Below, one piece after another: positions 8,219 through 16,701 of a stretch of 64,000 bases of DNA (the first letter of the stretch is position 1; the number at the start of each line of letters is the position of its first letter). Source of the stretch: Ornithinibacillus caprae (lineage in GTDB: Bacteria > Bacillota > Bacilli > Bacillales > Amphibacillaceae); NCBI RefSeq assembly GCF_009728145.1, contig NZ_WOCA01000007.1:142867-206866 (forward strand). Reading direction: 5' to 3'. Under the pieces are notes generated by a model that was not told the DNA's origin, ran no database searches, and saw only the letters and a list, made by a program, of their open reading frames with translations. Both the position numbers and the translations under genes were made by a program.

Positions 8219-8333
8219 AAATATCCCCTTTCTTGTGATAAGTTCACTAATAAACTATGACAGGTGACCGATACTTGTATAAGACAGTAACCTATTTTAG
8301 TGAAAATATCATTATGACTGGGAACCGCCCACA

Positions 8334-9107
8334 TTAATAATGTGCTAACAAGCCCTTCCTCATAGCAACTTTCTCACAATACAAAAAGATTGCAAGACCG
8401 ACAGCAAAATATACAATAGCATTGATTCCAAGTATTACAAAATCACCCATGCTTATTTCATTTAAAGTAACTCCATTAATCATGACATTACGTACTAGAT
8501 CTACCCCCTTAACAAAAGGAAAGTACGCTAAAAATGGAGCAACAGATAATGGAACAAACGTTAATCCCATTAAGATAAACTGTAAAATTTGCAGAAATGC
8601 TTGAACCTGCTTCAGTATGATGGAAATCCCTGCAATGAATAGCCCAATCCCAAACATGCTGACTAATGTTAAGAGTAGAATGGGTAAAATTGTGAGAACA
8701 TCTATGTTGAGCCACTGACCAGTGGTTATCATCGATAGGAAAAGTAAGATAATGACAATAATAAAGTTAAGAACTGTTGTCGCAAAGAGTCTTGTCGTCA
8801 TGATTTTCCATATTCCCATTGGTGACATAGAAAGTTGTTCTAACGTTCCTCTCATTCCTTCATTAATAACTTCCCAACCGATATTATTGATAACCGTGAA
8901 GGCTAAAAACCAAAAAATATAATTAACAATTGCGTACTGTGTATTTACATCTTGTGAGCTTGGATCACCAATCACTTGAATTCCTAAAAACATACCAAGA
9001 AAAACAAAGTAAAATGTAAATAACATGGCAAGTGTATTTGGCAAATACCGTTTTAATTCTATATATTCTTTTCGTACATTTGCTTTAAGAAGGTTAAACC
9101 AGTGCAT
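8334..9107 (-). CDS. ABC-2 type transporter permease
   Basis: 257 aa with about six hydrophobic segments, the layout of an ABC-2 exporter permease. Its ATG lies inside the end of the upstream ATPase gene (14-nt overlap), so the two are translationally coupled and form one exporter. Cargo is unknown; drug, lipid or polymer export are all possible for this family. Confidence 0.85.
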   Translation of the reverse strand: MHWFNLLKANVRKEYIELKRYLPNTLAMLFTFYFVFLGMFLGIQVIGDPSSQDVNTQYAIVNYIFWFLAFTVINNIGWEVINEGMRGTLEQLSMSPMGIWKIMTTRLFATTVLNFIIVIILLFLSMITTGQWLNIDVLTILPILLLTLVSMFGIGLFIAGISIILKQVQAFLQILQFILMGLTFVPLSVAPFLAYFPFVKGVDLVRNVMINGVTLNEISMGDFVILGINAIVYFAVGLAIFLYCEKVAMRKGLLAHY

Positions 9108-10068
9108 GTTGCTTCTCCCCCTTTACAATTCTCATAAATATTTCCTCGAAATTAACGGTTTTACGATCAATTGCTTCGACAGGGGTATGCTCTAGCTTTA
9201 ACACATCAAATAAATCATAAATCTCTTCACTTTTTGTTAGATCAACTTCTAAAATGGATTGAACTGTATCTGGAGTATATTCTAGTTGTGGGAATTTCTG
9301 AAGTAATAATTGATGTTGCTGTTCACTTAGTAAACCGCCTAGCGTAATGGAATATGCCCGCACTTCAAATAAACGCAACAGATTTTCCACCTTATCGTCA
9401 GTTACAATATTTCCATGATTAATGATCACTGTACGATCACATAAATCTTGAATAACATCCATATCATGCGAGCTAATGATAATTGTTCGGTTATAGTCCC
9501 TAACAATCTCTCGTAGCATTTCTCGTACCTCATAGCCAGTTTCTACATCTAATCCTAAGGTCGGTTCATCGAGTAGTATAACCTCACTCTCTGCAAGCAT
9601 TGCAACAGCAATAGCGAGCTTTTGCTGCATTCCTCTTGATAGTCGATTAACTAACTCATTTTCTTTTTCTTTCAAATTGAATTTTACAAGTAGATCATCA
9701 ATTTTTCCTGCAACATCTTTTCGGGATTGTCCTCTGTTTCCAGCAAAGTATTCAAGATTTTCTCGAACAGATAAACGCCAATATAGATTTCTGTTTCCTT
9801 CTAACACAGCACTTATATGCTTCAATGCCTGCAATCTTTTGTTTTGATTGTTGATACCATTAACCGTGATCACTCCAGAGTCAGGCTTTAGCAACCCACA
9901 AATGGATTTAATTGTAGTCGTTTTTCCTGCACCATTTGGTCCAAGTAGTCCAAGTATCTCTCCTTTATTCACCGTAAATGAGATATCATCTACTGCTTTC
10001 ACGATTTCTTTTGACTTTCTTTTTTTGTAAGACTTTTTTAGTTTTTCAACCTTGATTATAGGTTCCAT
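9094..10068 (-). CDS. ABC transporter ATP-binding protein
   Basis: 324 aa. Walker A (GPNGAGKTT, near residue 43), the signature LSRGMQQKLAIA, Walker B (VILLDEPTLGLD) and the H-loop (SSHD) are all intact. The 90-residue C-terminal extension beyond the ATPase core is typical of ABC-2 exporter ATPases. It is paired with the downstream permease. No regulator gene adjoins. Confidence 0.9.
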   Translation of the reverse strand: MEPIIKVEKLKKSYKKRKSKEIVKAVDDISFTVNKGEILGLLGPNGAGKTTTIKSICGLLKPDSGVITVNGINNQNKRLQALKHISAVLEGNRNLYWRLSVRENLEYFAGNRGQSRKDVAGKIDDLLVKFNLKEKENELVNRLSRGMQQKLAIAVAMLAESEVILLDEPTLGLDVETGYEVREMLREIVRDYNRTIIISSHDMDVIQDLCDRTVIINHGNIVTDDKVENLLRLFEVRAYSITLGGLLSEQQHQLLLQKFPQLEYTPDTVQSILEVDLTKSEEIYDLFDVLKLEHTPVEAIDRKTVNFEEIFMRIVKGEKQHALV

Positions 10069-10173
10069 ATCCCCATCCCTTTCTTTTTCTAATACAGGTT
10101 ACATTCTATATGTTGTGCCCTATAATCTCTACGGTCCTTGGGTTGAAAATGTTTCAGACTTAAGACGTACTCA

Positions 10174-10287
10174 TCATGTTTTGCTTATCGGATACCTTGC
10201 TGTATATTTACTCTCCATAAATCCTTTTGCCCCTCGGTCAAGCTCACCACCGTGAAATGCCATATACTGAATCCAATCCACTAGCAT
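10174..10287 (-). CDS. Possible 37-residue peptide
   Basis: A short frame beginning MLVDWIQYMAFHGGEL and ending with two stop codons, preceded by GAGGGAG set too close to the ATG. It lies in the 227-nt gap between the MBL gene and the ABC gene. Composition is protein-like, but there is no family match and no spacing support; it could be the remnant of a longer gene. Confidence 0.25.
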   Translation of the reverse strand: MLVDWIQYMAFHGGELDRGAKGFMESKYTARYPISKT

Positions 10288-10295
10288 CTCCCTCA

Positions 10296-11084
10296 CTAAA
10301 ATTGAACACTAAACGATTTAAAATGATGGATACCTGTCCCATGTCGAACAACATTTTTACTTCGTAGCTCATATACCGCTTCTAATACCTCAAATAAAAT
10401 AATTGGATCGATTCCTAACTGATTATGTGAGCCATATATCTTCTGAACACCCTCTAGATAAGATATTCTTTCTAATGAATTCACTAAATCCTCTGGATCT
10501 GTCGTTGGATAAAATGCATAAATAGGAGTTCCTGTATAAAATAAATCGCCAGTGAATAAAAAGTCCCTAGAATTGTCCAAAATACAAATGTGACCTGGTG
10601 AATGGCCAGGTGTATGTAAGATCGTTAATAAACGATCACCTAAGTCAATTAAATCTCCATCAGATAATGTCTCTGTTGGTTGTCCCTGAAATGGTGTATA
10701 TGTACTAGGGTCAAATGTTGTAGGAGTTGGTTTCGTAATATCTCGACCAATATCTTTTCTAATTTGTTCAACTGGTAAACCCATTATTCCATTGACTAGC
10801 CAATCTTTTTCAGCTTCATGGACTAATATCGTATCAAATTCTCCATGACTTCCTATATGATCCACGTGAACATGCGTAGTGATCACGATAATTGGCAAAT
10901 CGGTAAGCTGGTCTGTGATTCGTTTTATATTGTCGATTCCTAATCCAGTATCAATTAGTGCGGATCGTTCCTCACCAATTAACAAGAAGGAATGTACTTT
11001 TTCCCAGTGGCCATATTCACTAATAGCGAATGTTTTCGAATCTATTTCCTGCACTGTAAACCATTCATCATTAATTTCTTTCAT
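10296..11084 (-). CDS. MBL-fold metallo-hydrolase
   Basis: 262 aa. The zinc motif THVHVDHIG is at residues 70-78, followed by GHSPGHICIL (third His ligand) and FTGDLFY. These identify a metallo-beta-lactamase-fold hydrolase of the glyoxalase II/lactonase-like group. The substrate is unknown. The ATG follows TAGGAGGAATATT. The 5' leader carries one copy of the CTTGGCAAAT-type module (11156-11240) that also precedes an ABC-F gene and a DUF1062 gene, so expression may be controlled in the same manner (inference). Confidence 0.85.
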   Translation of the reverse strand: MKEINDEWFTVQEIDSKTFAISEYGHWEKVHSFLLIGEERSALIDTGLGIDNIKRITDQLTDLPIIVITTHVHVDHIGSHGEFDTILVHEAEKDWLVNGIMGLPVEQIRKDIGRDITKPTPTTFDPSTYTPFQGQPTETLSDGDLIDLGDRLLTILHTPGHSPGHICILDNSRDFLFTGDLFYTGTPIYAFYPTTDPEDLVNSLERISYLEGVQKIYGSHNQLGIDPIILFEVLEAVYELRSKNVVRHGTGIHHFKSFSVQF

Positions 11085-11155
11085 TAATATTCCTCCTATG
11101 TATTGCGTTATCTATTCTATTGTAGACCAGCGTGATAGACTGCGCAATTGAGATT

Positions 11156-11240
11156 AAAAAACTTGGAATTTGCCAAGTGGTGAATGCCTTAGTTGCAATT
11201 ATGCAGGATAGGAAAGTTTATGCCCTATCCTGCATAATTG
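11156..11240 (-). promoter_or_regulatory. Leader module copy A, upstream of MBL gene
   Basis: Reading the minus strand, a long hairpin (CAATTATGCAGGATAG pairing with CTATCCTGCATAATTG) directly follows the sspP terminator. CAACTAAGGCATTCACC comes next, then the hairpin CTTGG...CCAAG and a T run. The same order occurs in copies B, C and D and in part in E. I read it as a structured RNA leader. Confidence 0.5.
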
Positions 11241-11268
11241 AAAAAGGTAGCTCCTCACTACCTTTTTT
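11241..11268 (-). terminator. Terminator of sspP
   Basis: AAGGTAG/CTACCTT stem with an 8-nt loop between runs of A and T, placed 8 nt past the sspP stop codon. Confidence 0.8.
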
Positions 11269-11275
11269 AACATAT

Positions 11276-11428
11276 CTAAAAATCATGATGTGGATTTTGT
11301 TTTTGCCTTGAATGATTACGATTCTTAACCTTTTTAGATCCGCTTAACGGTTCACCATAAGGTTGTTCTGGACCAAGTGGTAAATCAGGTTGCTTTTGTT
11401 GTTTTGGCCCTTTTGGTTTACCTGCCAT
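11276..11428 (-). CDS. sspP: Small acid-soluble spore protein P
   Basis: 50 aa. The C-terminal half, PLSGSKKVKNRNHSRQKQNP, is nearly identical to B. subtilis SspP (CotL). It is a minor spore core protein made in the forespore late in sporulation and is basic despite the family name. A GGGGGG-type ribosome binding site lies 8 nt before the ATG. It is followed directly by its own terminator. Confidence 0.92.
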   Translation of the reverse strand: MAGKPKGPKQQKQPDLPLGPEQPYGEPLSGSKKVKNRNHSRQKQNPHHDF

Positions 11429-11503
11429 AATAGAAATCCCCCCTTTCAGCATACATGTATAGTTTTTGGGAAGGATATCAATTTATACAGATTAAATTTA
11501 AAT

Positions 11504-11533
11504 GGTAGGTACTTTGTAATAAAAGCACCTACC
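11504..11533 (-). terminator. Terminator after the broken small membrane gene
   Basis: GGTAGGTGCTTTT pairs with AAAGTACCTACC with one mismatch; an A/T-rich tract follows on the minus strand. Confidence 0.6.
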
Positions 11534-11567
11534 TGAATTGTAAAAGTTGGAGGGTTAGATTAATCTA

Positions 11568-11663
11568 CTAACAAAATAAAGCTGCAACTAGGGCAATTAA
11601 TAGAATAATTGGTGTGAAATTAAAGAACCAGACAAATTATAGAAGTAAAGCTACTACTAACAT
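11568..11663 (-). pseudogene. Small hydrophobic peptide gene with an in-frame stop
   Basis: A perfect ribosome binding site (GGGAGGTG) precedes an ATG. The frame reads eight hydrophobic codons, a TAA, then 22 further hydrophobic codons (FVWFFNFTPIILLIALVAAL...) before double TAG stops and a terminator. The intact peptide would be a 31-residue single-pass membrane peptide like the YjcZ-type sporulation peptides. Either the stop is a mutation, or only an 8-residue peptide is made. Verify the base call. Confidence 0.5.
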
Positions 11664-11962
11664 TCCTATTCACCTCCCATAGTCTTTCTATGAGATTTCA
11701 CATTAATAGAATATGGGATTTATGTTTACCGTTTGAACGAAGACACAAAATTCTTTGAAACTCGTAAAAATAGTTATTTTTAATAGAAATCTAACCTATT
11801 ATCTATTCGCTTTAAACTAGATTTTAGGATTAGAAAAATTCCTATTAATTATTAATAGGTAATCATATATTTTACAGATCAAATAGACATTCACACTTTC
11901 CATTGTTCGATTCAAACATACCTATGTATTGAGAGATTTAATGGTAAGGTTGCTGAAATTAT

Positions 11963-12247
11963 TTGAAGAAGCCGAATAAAAAAACTGGAGCCCAAAAGTA
12001 CCGACAATTAAAATATAATAGGCAACATCGTATCCCCAATCAAAGAAACACCTCTTCTAATGTAGCGTTCACAATAAATCATGATATACAGAATACGTTA
12101 TCCAGTAGCGAACAATTCCTATTTCAGCTAAAGCAGCAATGGAATAATAAAAAAATAGATACCGAAGCAATAGATAAATTACTAGGGCTGATCAACACAC
12201 TGAAAACAGAAGAAGGAATTGCATATGTGAAGAGTTTAAGTGGCTAG
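11963..12247 (+). CDS. Small hypothetical protein, TTG start
   Basis: 94 aa. The N terminus is very basic (KKPNKKTGAQKYRQLKYNRQ), the rest is helical with polar residues. The start is TTG with a weak upstream site (TAAGG at 15 nt), so the exact start is unsure. It is followed after 50 nt by another tiny plus-strand gene. The basic N terminus suggests binding to nucleic acid or to a polymer. No family is recognised. Confidence 0.55.
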   Translation: MKKPNKKTGAQKYRQLKYNRQHRIPNQRNTSSNVAFTINHDIQNTLSSSEQFLFQLKQQWNNKKIDTEAIDKLLGLINTLKTEEGIAYVKSLSG

Positions 12248-12297
12248 TTTTAAAGAACACGCAAAAAAAAATATCGATTAAGGGAGTGATGAAAACG

Positions 12298-12495
12298 ATG
12301 TCAAAGAATTTAAATCTTGAAGATCTATTTAAAAGTTTTGGTAATACAGAAAATGCACCTGATTTATTAAAAGATATGTTGAAAGATCCAGAAATGAAAC
12401 AGCAAGCTATGGACGTAATGAAAGAAATGATGGATGATGAAGAACAAATGAAGAAAATGACAGAACTGATGTCAAAAATGCTTTCAGATAAGTAA
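12298..12495 (+). CDS. Small helical, Met-rich protein
   Basis: 65 aa, starting at the ATG at 12298 after AAGGGAG. It is almost wholly helix-forming, with many Met, Lys, Asp and Glu residues (KDPEMKQQAMDVMKEMMDDE near residue 30), a pattern typical of coiled-coil or STI1-like helical bundles. It is the middle member of a plus-strand trio. Function unknown. Confidence 0.6.
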   Translation: MSKNLNLEDLFKSFGNTENAPDLLKDMLKDPEMKQQAMDVMKEMMDDEEQMKKMTELMSKMLSDK

Positions 12496-12599
12496 TCTCT
12501 AACTCTATTGGATAAAACTACTAATTTTATAATAACAGGTGAAATATAACTATCATAAAAATCTATCATATTCTAAGTATCAGAAAGGAGGTACTAAAT

Positions 12600-12752
12600 A
12601 TGATAGATGAAATTAAAAGAAAGATAAATGAAATGGAACAGAAAGTGAACAGTAATCTTAATCGTACTAGTTCTCGTAAAAGTATAGATATACCAAGTAT
12701 CGAAACGTTACAACAACGCATAAACAATCTTATTAACCAAATTAAAAAATAG
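12600..12752 (+). CDS. Small coiled-coil-like peptide
   Basis: 50 aa with an excellent site (AAAGGAGGT, 7 nt before ATG). It begins MIDEIKRKINEMEQKVNSNL and ends with a second amphipathic helix, QRINNLINQIKK, so two short helices flank a polar, Ser-rich link. It is the last member of the trio and is followed by a hairpin with a T run. Function unknown. Confidence 0.6.
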   Translation: MIDEIKRKINEMEQKVNSNLNRTSSRKSIDIPSIETLQQRINNLINQIKK

Positions 12753-12773
12753 GTGCTTTACTCCAGCTAACCA

Positions 12774-12812
12774 CACCTCTTCAATCATACATGGAGAGGT
12801 TTATTCTTTTTA
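12774..12812 (+). terminator. Terminator of the plus-strand small-gene trio
   Basis: ACCTCT/AGAGGT stem with a 14-nt loop, followed by TTATTCTTTTT. A modest stem; the position after the last gene supports the call. Confidence 0.55.
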
Positions 12813-12890
12813 TAACATGAATGGCTACAGCTACATAGATCAAAGGGCGATAAATACATCGTTAAAAGTAGTATTTAAAAGTTTTTTCAA

Positions 12891-13250
12891 TCATACACGA
12901 TTTAAATGAGTTTCTTTAAATTCCGACTGATATTTTAATCCAAATCCAAACATCCTATCCATTCCAATATGTGCAGTCCATATTATTCCAACTGCTATAG
13001 TGCTTGGATTAGATAATAATAAACCGAAAAAAATAACTATAATCGCTACGGTATATGTGTGAAATAAATTGTATAGTAATGCTCCGATCTTATTATTTAC
13101 TAAATAGCCAAGCATTGAAATATCTGGTGCTAATATCAAGATAAAAAATAATAACCAACTAAATTGATTTAATCCGTAAGCATATACACTTAATGCTAAA
13201 ACGGCAAAGCCTTCAGCATGTAATAGTAGTTTATTCATTTCCTCCCCCAT
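12891..13250 (-). CDS. DUF4260 family membrane protein
   Basis: 119 aa. The family pattern is visible as HAEGFAVLALSVYAY near the start, ILAPDISMLGYL in the middle and AHIGMDRMFGFGLKY near the C terminus. Four hydrophobic segments are predicted. Role unknown. An ATG four codons later has GGGGGAGG only 2 nt upstream, so I kept the first ATG; either is possible. Confidence 0.8.
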   Translation of the reverse strand: MGEEMNKLLLHAEGFAVLALSVYAYGLNQFSWLLFFILILAPDISMLGYLVNNKIGALLYNLFHTYTVAIIVIFFGLLLSNPSTIAVGIIWTAHIGMDRMFGFGLKYQSEFKETHLNRV

Positions 13251-13399
13251 TCCTTAAGTAAGGTTCCAACCACCTCACCCCTATCTTTACTTTTATACGT
13301 TCGAATATAATTTAAGTTCCCACTATTGGTGAAAAATTAATTTGGGACAGCTTCATAATTTAACCTTTCATCTTGTAATGCTGACAACCTAGCTTATAC

Positions 13400-14203
13400 T
13401 TACTTTAACCAATGGTCTGGCTTCTCTAAATAGCTCGGTAGTTTCGTGTGAATATTCCCCTTAGCAGAATTGATCTGAGATTGTGTTAAAAAGAGACAGT
13501 CAGTTAGGTTAGCACCACTAATGTCGGCATCTCTCATGTCGGCACCGATAAAATCTACCTTTCTTAAATCAGCATTTCTCAAATTCGATGCAATCAAAAG
13601 TACACCTCTAAAATTGGCACCTATTAAATTAGCACCTTCTAGGTTTGCTCCTATATAGTTACGTCCTTTTTTCCTTTTATTAAAACCACTTGTTTTTTTG
13701 CGATACAGTTCACTTGTTTTTATCAATAAGTCGTTTACTCTACTTCTATGTAAAGTTATATTCATATTTATTATTTCATCAGGTGTTTTTTTCGTAAGTT
13801 TTATTGTTTCATCATAAATTGCCTGCAAGCTAGATTGAAATGATTTTGTTTCCTTCAAATTCATAGATTGATAGAGATACCAAAGCATTTCATGTAGTTG
13901 TTGAATTAAAGGAAATACGGTAAACATTTCGCTAGAATGCTCAGCGTTATTCCTCCAATCACGTCCTTCATAAAGGAACTGTGAAACATGTTGTCCAGCT
14001 CCAAAACACTCATACGAAACACAACCACGAAAACCCTTTTCTCTCAAGTTATTATGTATACTACACCGATTATCTACACATAAATTATGGCAAGGTTCTC
14101 CCCCAGCTTTATCAGCTGGAAAATCTGCTGATTTCGCATATGGCAAAGCTACACAGCATAACCCAAAGCAATTCTTACAATCTGATTTTAAAAAATCCTC
14201 CAT
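13400..14203 (-). CDS. Cys-rich and pentapeptide-repeat fusion protein
   Basis: 267 aa from the ATG at 14203 (GGGAAG 11 nt upstream). The N-terminal 75 residues hold a dense cysteine pattern (CKNCFGLCC, then CHNLC, CSIH, GCVSYECFG) like a metal- or Fe-S-binding domain. The middle is helical. Residues 180-235 form pentapeptide repeats of the A(D/N)LxG type (NLEGANLIGANFRGV, then IGADMRDADISGANL). Pentapeptide repeats fold into a right-handed helix that can mimic DNA. The joining to a Cys-rich domain is known in a conserved Bacillaceae group but its job is not. Confidence 0.82.
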   Translation of the reverse strand: MEDFLKSDCKNCFGLCCVALPYAKSADFPADKAGGEPCHNLCVDNRCSIHNNLREKGFRGCVSYECFGAGQHVSQFLYEGRDWRNNAEHSSEMFTVFPLIQQLHEMLWYLYQSMNLKETKSFQSSLQAIYDETIKLTKKTPDEIINMNITLHRSRVNDLLIKTSELYRKKTSGFNKRKKGRNYIGANLEGANLIGANFRGVLLIASNLRNADLRKVDFIGADMRDADISGANLTDCLFLTQSQINSAKGNIHTKLPSYLEKPDHWLK

Positions 14204-14297
14204 ATCCGTAGACACTTCCCGTATTGTTTAATTTAGAATTCAATAAATTGAATATATTTCTAGAAAGTACAACCTTCCTCAACTCTTTTTGTATCCA

Positions 14298-14999
14298 TTA
14301 GTTATTCTTTTTCCAAAGCACTATAGCAGTAACAGTCATCCATAAAAAAACAGATCCATAGAGTATTCGTTGCAATAGTCCGCCGGGAATAAATATCGTC
14401 TGAAAGAATAATAGTATGAGACTACCTGTAGTGATCAATGTACACACAAAAGTCCAAGTCGATAATCTTGGCATGTTATGACGAATCGCTCGACCGATTA
14501 AAATTAAAGCAGGAATTTGAACAATCATACCAGGTAGAGCTCCAAATGTATGCCAAAGAAAACCAATATCGGCAGGGATAATTCCTGATATGGTAAAACT
14601 AAGTCCAAAAATCGCCAATAGTGTGGTTGCAATCCTTGTTTGCCTTTTATTTGGCCAGAATTGGTGTAGAAAAATAGCACCTACAAAAATAACAATTCCT
14701 GTGATTGTAAAGGTCCAATTCATCAGTAGATGATAGGGTGAACAAATTTCATAGTTAGCAAGTTCATAGGTATCTATTCCACAAGATGTCACCCCAAGGT
14801 CACTCATAGGCTGCGTGAATAAATTGTATGATACAGTAGATGCTCGAATGACTATAAACTCGATAATAAAATATAGACTTAATGATATCCAAGATATAAA
14901 GCCAATTTTTGCTGTGATTTCTCGTTTGTTTCGAAGCAAGAACGCAGCAAAACATACGATAACGGTCAAAACAGACATAATAAAAAAATATGAGCTCAT
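14298..14999 (-). CDS. DUF998 family membrane protein
   Basis: 233 aa with six hydrophobic segments and the DUF998 pattern (QPMSDLGVTSC after the second segment, PADIGFLWHTFGALPG in the fifth). The role is unknown. TAAAAGGAG precedes the ATG. Confidence 0.8.
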   Translation of the reverse strand: MSSYFFIMSVLTVIVCFAAFLLRNKREITAKIGFISWISLSLYFIIEFIVIRASTVSYNLFTQPMSDLGVTSCGIDTYELANYEICSPYHLLMNWTFTITGIVIFVGAIFLHQFWPNKRQTRIATTLLAIFGLSFTISGIIPADIGFLWHTFGALPGMIVQIPALILIGRAIRHNMPRLSTWTFVCTLITTGSLILLFFQTIFIPGGLLQRILYGSVFLWMTVTAIVLWKKNN

Positions 15000-15050
15000 T
15001 ATTTCTCCTTTTAATAAAATCTTGTGTTTCCACTATAAGTTGAATATAGT

Positions 15051-15524
15051 TTATGTAGTTGTAATAGTAACCTTACCTTCTTTATTCTCCTCGTGATTCC
15101 ATTCAACATGAATCTCAAACGTTCCATCCTTAAAGAAAAAAGGAAACCTTCTTCGAATTGATTTTTGCATAGGTAAATTATATGCATCATCTATATTTAC
15201 CCATTCTAATTTTCCTTCTGGAGGATTTTCTAATAGTTTTCCTTTAAACTCGTTTGTAATATAATTGAAAATTAAATATCTATCCTTTGCAATTGGGTTA
15301 ACATATTCATATAATCCCTTATAGATTAGGTTACTAACTTCTAATCCAGTTTCTTCCTTCACTTCTCGTATGGCACTTTCTACTAAGCTCTCTGGAAACT
15401 CTACTTTGCCACCTGGTGGAATAAAACCTTTGAAATTATCATGTTGTCTATTAAGAAGTAAAACCTGATCCTCTTTTTGAATCATACAAACTGTCCATAG
15501 TTTATAGTTAATTGATTGATCCAT
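15051..15524 (-). CDS. Nudix hydrolase, MutT/8-oxo-dGTP diphosphatase type
   Basis: 157 aa. The Nudix box (residues 39-61: G39 K40 ... E46 ... REVKEETGL) is complete. The position of the box close to the N terminus, after NFKGFIPPGGK, fits the MutT-like subgroup that hydrolyses oxidised or non-canonical nucleoside triphosphates. Specificity is inferred. It is preceded by GGAGGATAAC and is probably monocistronic. Confidence 0.82.
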   Translation of the reverse strand: MDQSINYKLWTVCMIQKEDQVLLLNRQHDNFKGFIPPGGKVEFPESLVESAIREVKEETGLEVSNLIYKGLYEYVNPIAKDRYLIFNYITNEFKGKLLENPPEGKLEWVNIDDAYNLPMQKSIRRRFPFFFKDGTFEIHVEWNHEENKEGKVTITTT

Positions 15525-15795
15525 AGTTATCCTCCATACGTTGATGACATTATAATTTTATTGTAAAGGTGATGATGTATGACTGATTATTGCATAACTT
15601 GCTTTAAGTAAAATCTCTCGTATTTATATTAATCTTTTTGATTTAATCTAGTGTCTTTTTGATAACTTAACACACGTCAATAATAACATAATATTCTAAA
15701 ATTACTATCGAGATTAAACTTTGTATTCACAAATTATGTGGAATAGGAATAACCCCATTTATGATAATCAACTTTTAATACCTTCTATACAATTT
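15525..15795. other. Non-coding AT-rich gap
   Basis: About 270 nt between the Nudix gene and the terminator of the next gene. No frame, repeat or clear structure is seen apart from promoter-like AT tracts. Confidence 0.6.
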
Positions 15796-15830
15796 GAAAA
15801 GGGCTATGCTCTTCTTAGAGCATAACCCTA
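15796..15830 (-). terminator. Terminator of the DUF1062 gene
   Basis: GGGTTATGCTCT pairs with AGAGCATAGCCC (one G-U pair) and is followed by TTTTC on the minus strand. Confidence 0.75.
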
Positions 15831-15925
15831 TTTCTTGTTGATTTTCCTTAAAATAATATACTTATTTCCCTCAAAAACACCTCAAGACTGTTATTTGTTA
15901 AACAATAATATTCAGCCAAACTTTG

Positions 15926-16498
15926 CTACCATCCACTCATAACTGTAATTTGTAAGTCATCAATCAATTTATTTTTTAGATTGATATCTGGATGAAGCAA
16001 AAGCATTCCCTCTTGTGCCAATTTAATTACTTTTGATCTTGAAATATTAAAGATTTCTGCTAGCAGTTTATCTATCCTGAGACCAAAATCATATTTACAG
16101 CAAATTTTAATGGTAACTTGCTTAGACTTTTGATCAAGCGATTCCTTTCTTATCTCGTACCTAATATTTGTATTGACTTGATGACAATGCTTTCTTAGCT
16201 TATTGATTTGAAATGCATAAAACCAGATTGTTTCTTTATCATTATTCATAAACTTTTGATGTAGCACAGAATCAATTTTATTTACGTTAATTCTTGATAA
16301 AATAGGGTAATTCCAAGTTCCCTCACAATGAATACAGCTATAGATGAGCCAGATATCAACTGTTTTCTGATTTGCATTTACCCTGAACTTCTCACTACAA
16401 TAAAATTCTGTGTTCCTTTTACATTTGCTACAATTTCGTATGACATATGGTGTCTCCTGAGGAATGATCTCATAGGTTTCTATATTATTAGAACTCAT
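15926..16498 (-). CDS. DUF1062 protein with S4-like C-terminal motif
   Basis: 190 aa. The N terminus has a zinc-knuckle-like pair (NCSKCKRNTEFYC and YSCIHCEGTW) and the DUF1062 phrase SEKFRVNANQKTVDIWLIY. Residues 145-175 (LRIDKLLAEIFNISRSKVIKLA) match the S4 RNA-binding helix-turn pattern of ribosomal protein S4 and pseudouridine synthases. This suggests an RNA- or ribosome-associated role. It is preceded by AGGAGGAG and by a long structured leader with a leader ORF and attenuator. Confidence 0.8.
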   Translation of the reverse strand: MSSNNIETYEIIPQETPYVIRNCSKCKRNTEFYCSEKFRVNANQKTVDIWLIYSCIHCEGTWNYPILSRINVNKIDSVLHQKFMNNDKETIWFYAFQINKLRKHCHQVNTNIRYEIRKESLDQKSKQVTIKICCKYDFGLRIDKLLAEIFNISRSKVIKLAQEGMLLLHPDINLKNKLIDDLQITVMSGW

Positions 16499-16568
16499 AC
16501 ACCTGCTCCTCCTATTTTTCAGAGGAACGCCAATAACGGTTGGATGGAGAAAGATTTCCCATTAGAAA

Positions 16569-16650
16569 ACTTGGCATTTGCCAAGCATTTATGGCAAAAG
16601 CCTTAGTTGCACTTATGCAGCATAAGAAAGCTTATACTTTCTTATCTGCT
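16569..16650 (-). promoter_or_regulatory. Leader module copy B, upstream of DUF1062 gene
   Basis: In the minus-strand sense the module directly follows a T7 terminator. It has a hairpin with loop AAAGTATAAGCTTT, then GTGCAACTAAGGCTTTTGCC and the perfect hairpin CTTGGCAAATGCCAAG. It ends 70 nt before the DUF1062 start codon. It is the best preserved of the five copies. Confidence 0.55.
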
Positions 16651-16682
16651 AAAAAAAGCAGAATCCCTTATAGGTATCCCGC
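16651..16682 (-). terminator. Attenuator in the DUF1062 leader
   Basis: GCGGGAT pairs with ATTCTGC (two G-U pairs) and seven T follow. It lies between the leader ORF and the structural gene, so read-through must be regulated for the gene to be expressed. Confidence 0.65.
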
Positions 16683-16701
16683 TTGGATGTAAAACAACTG
16701 A

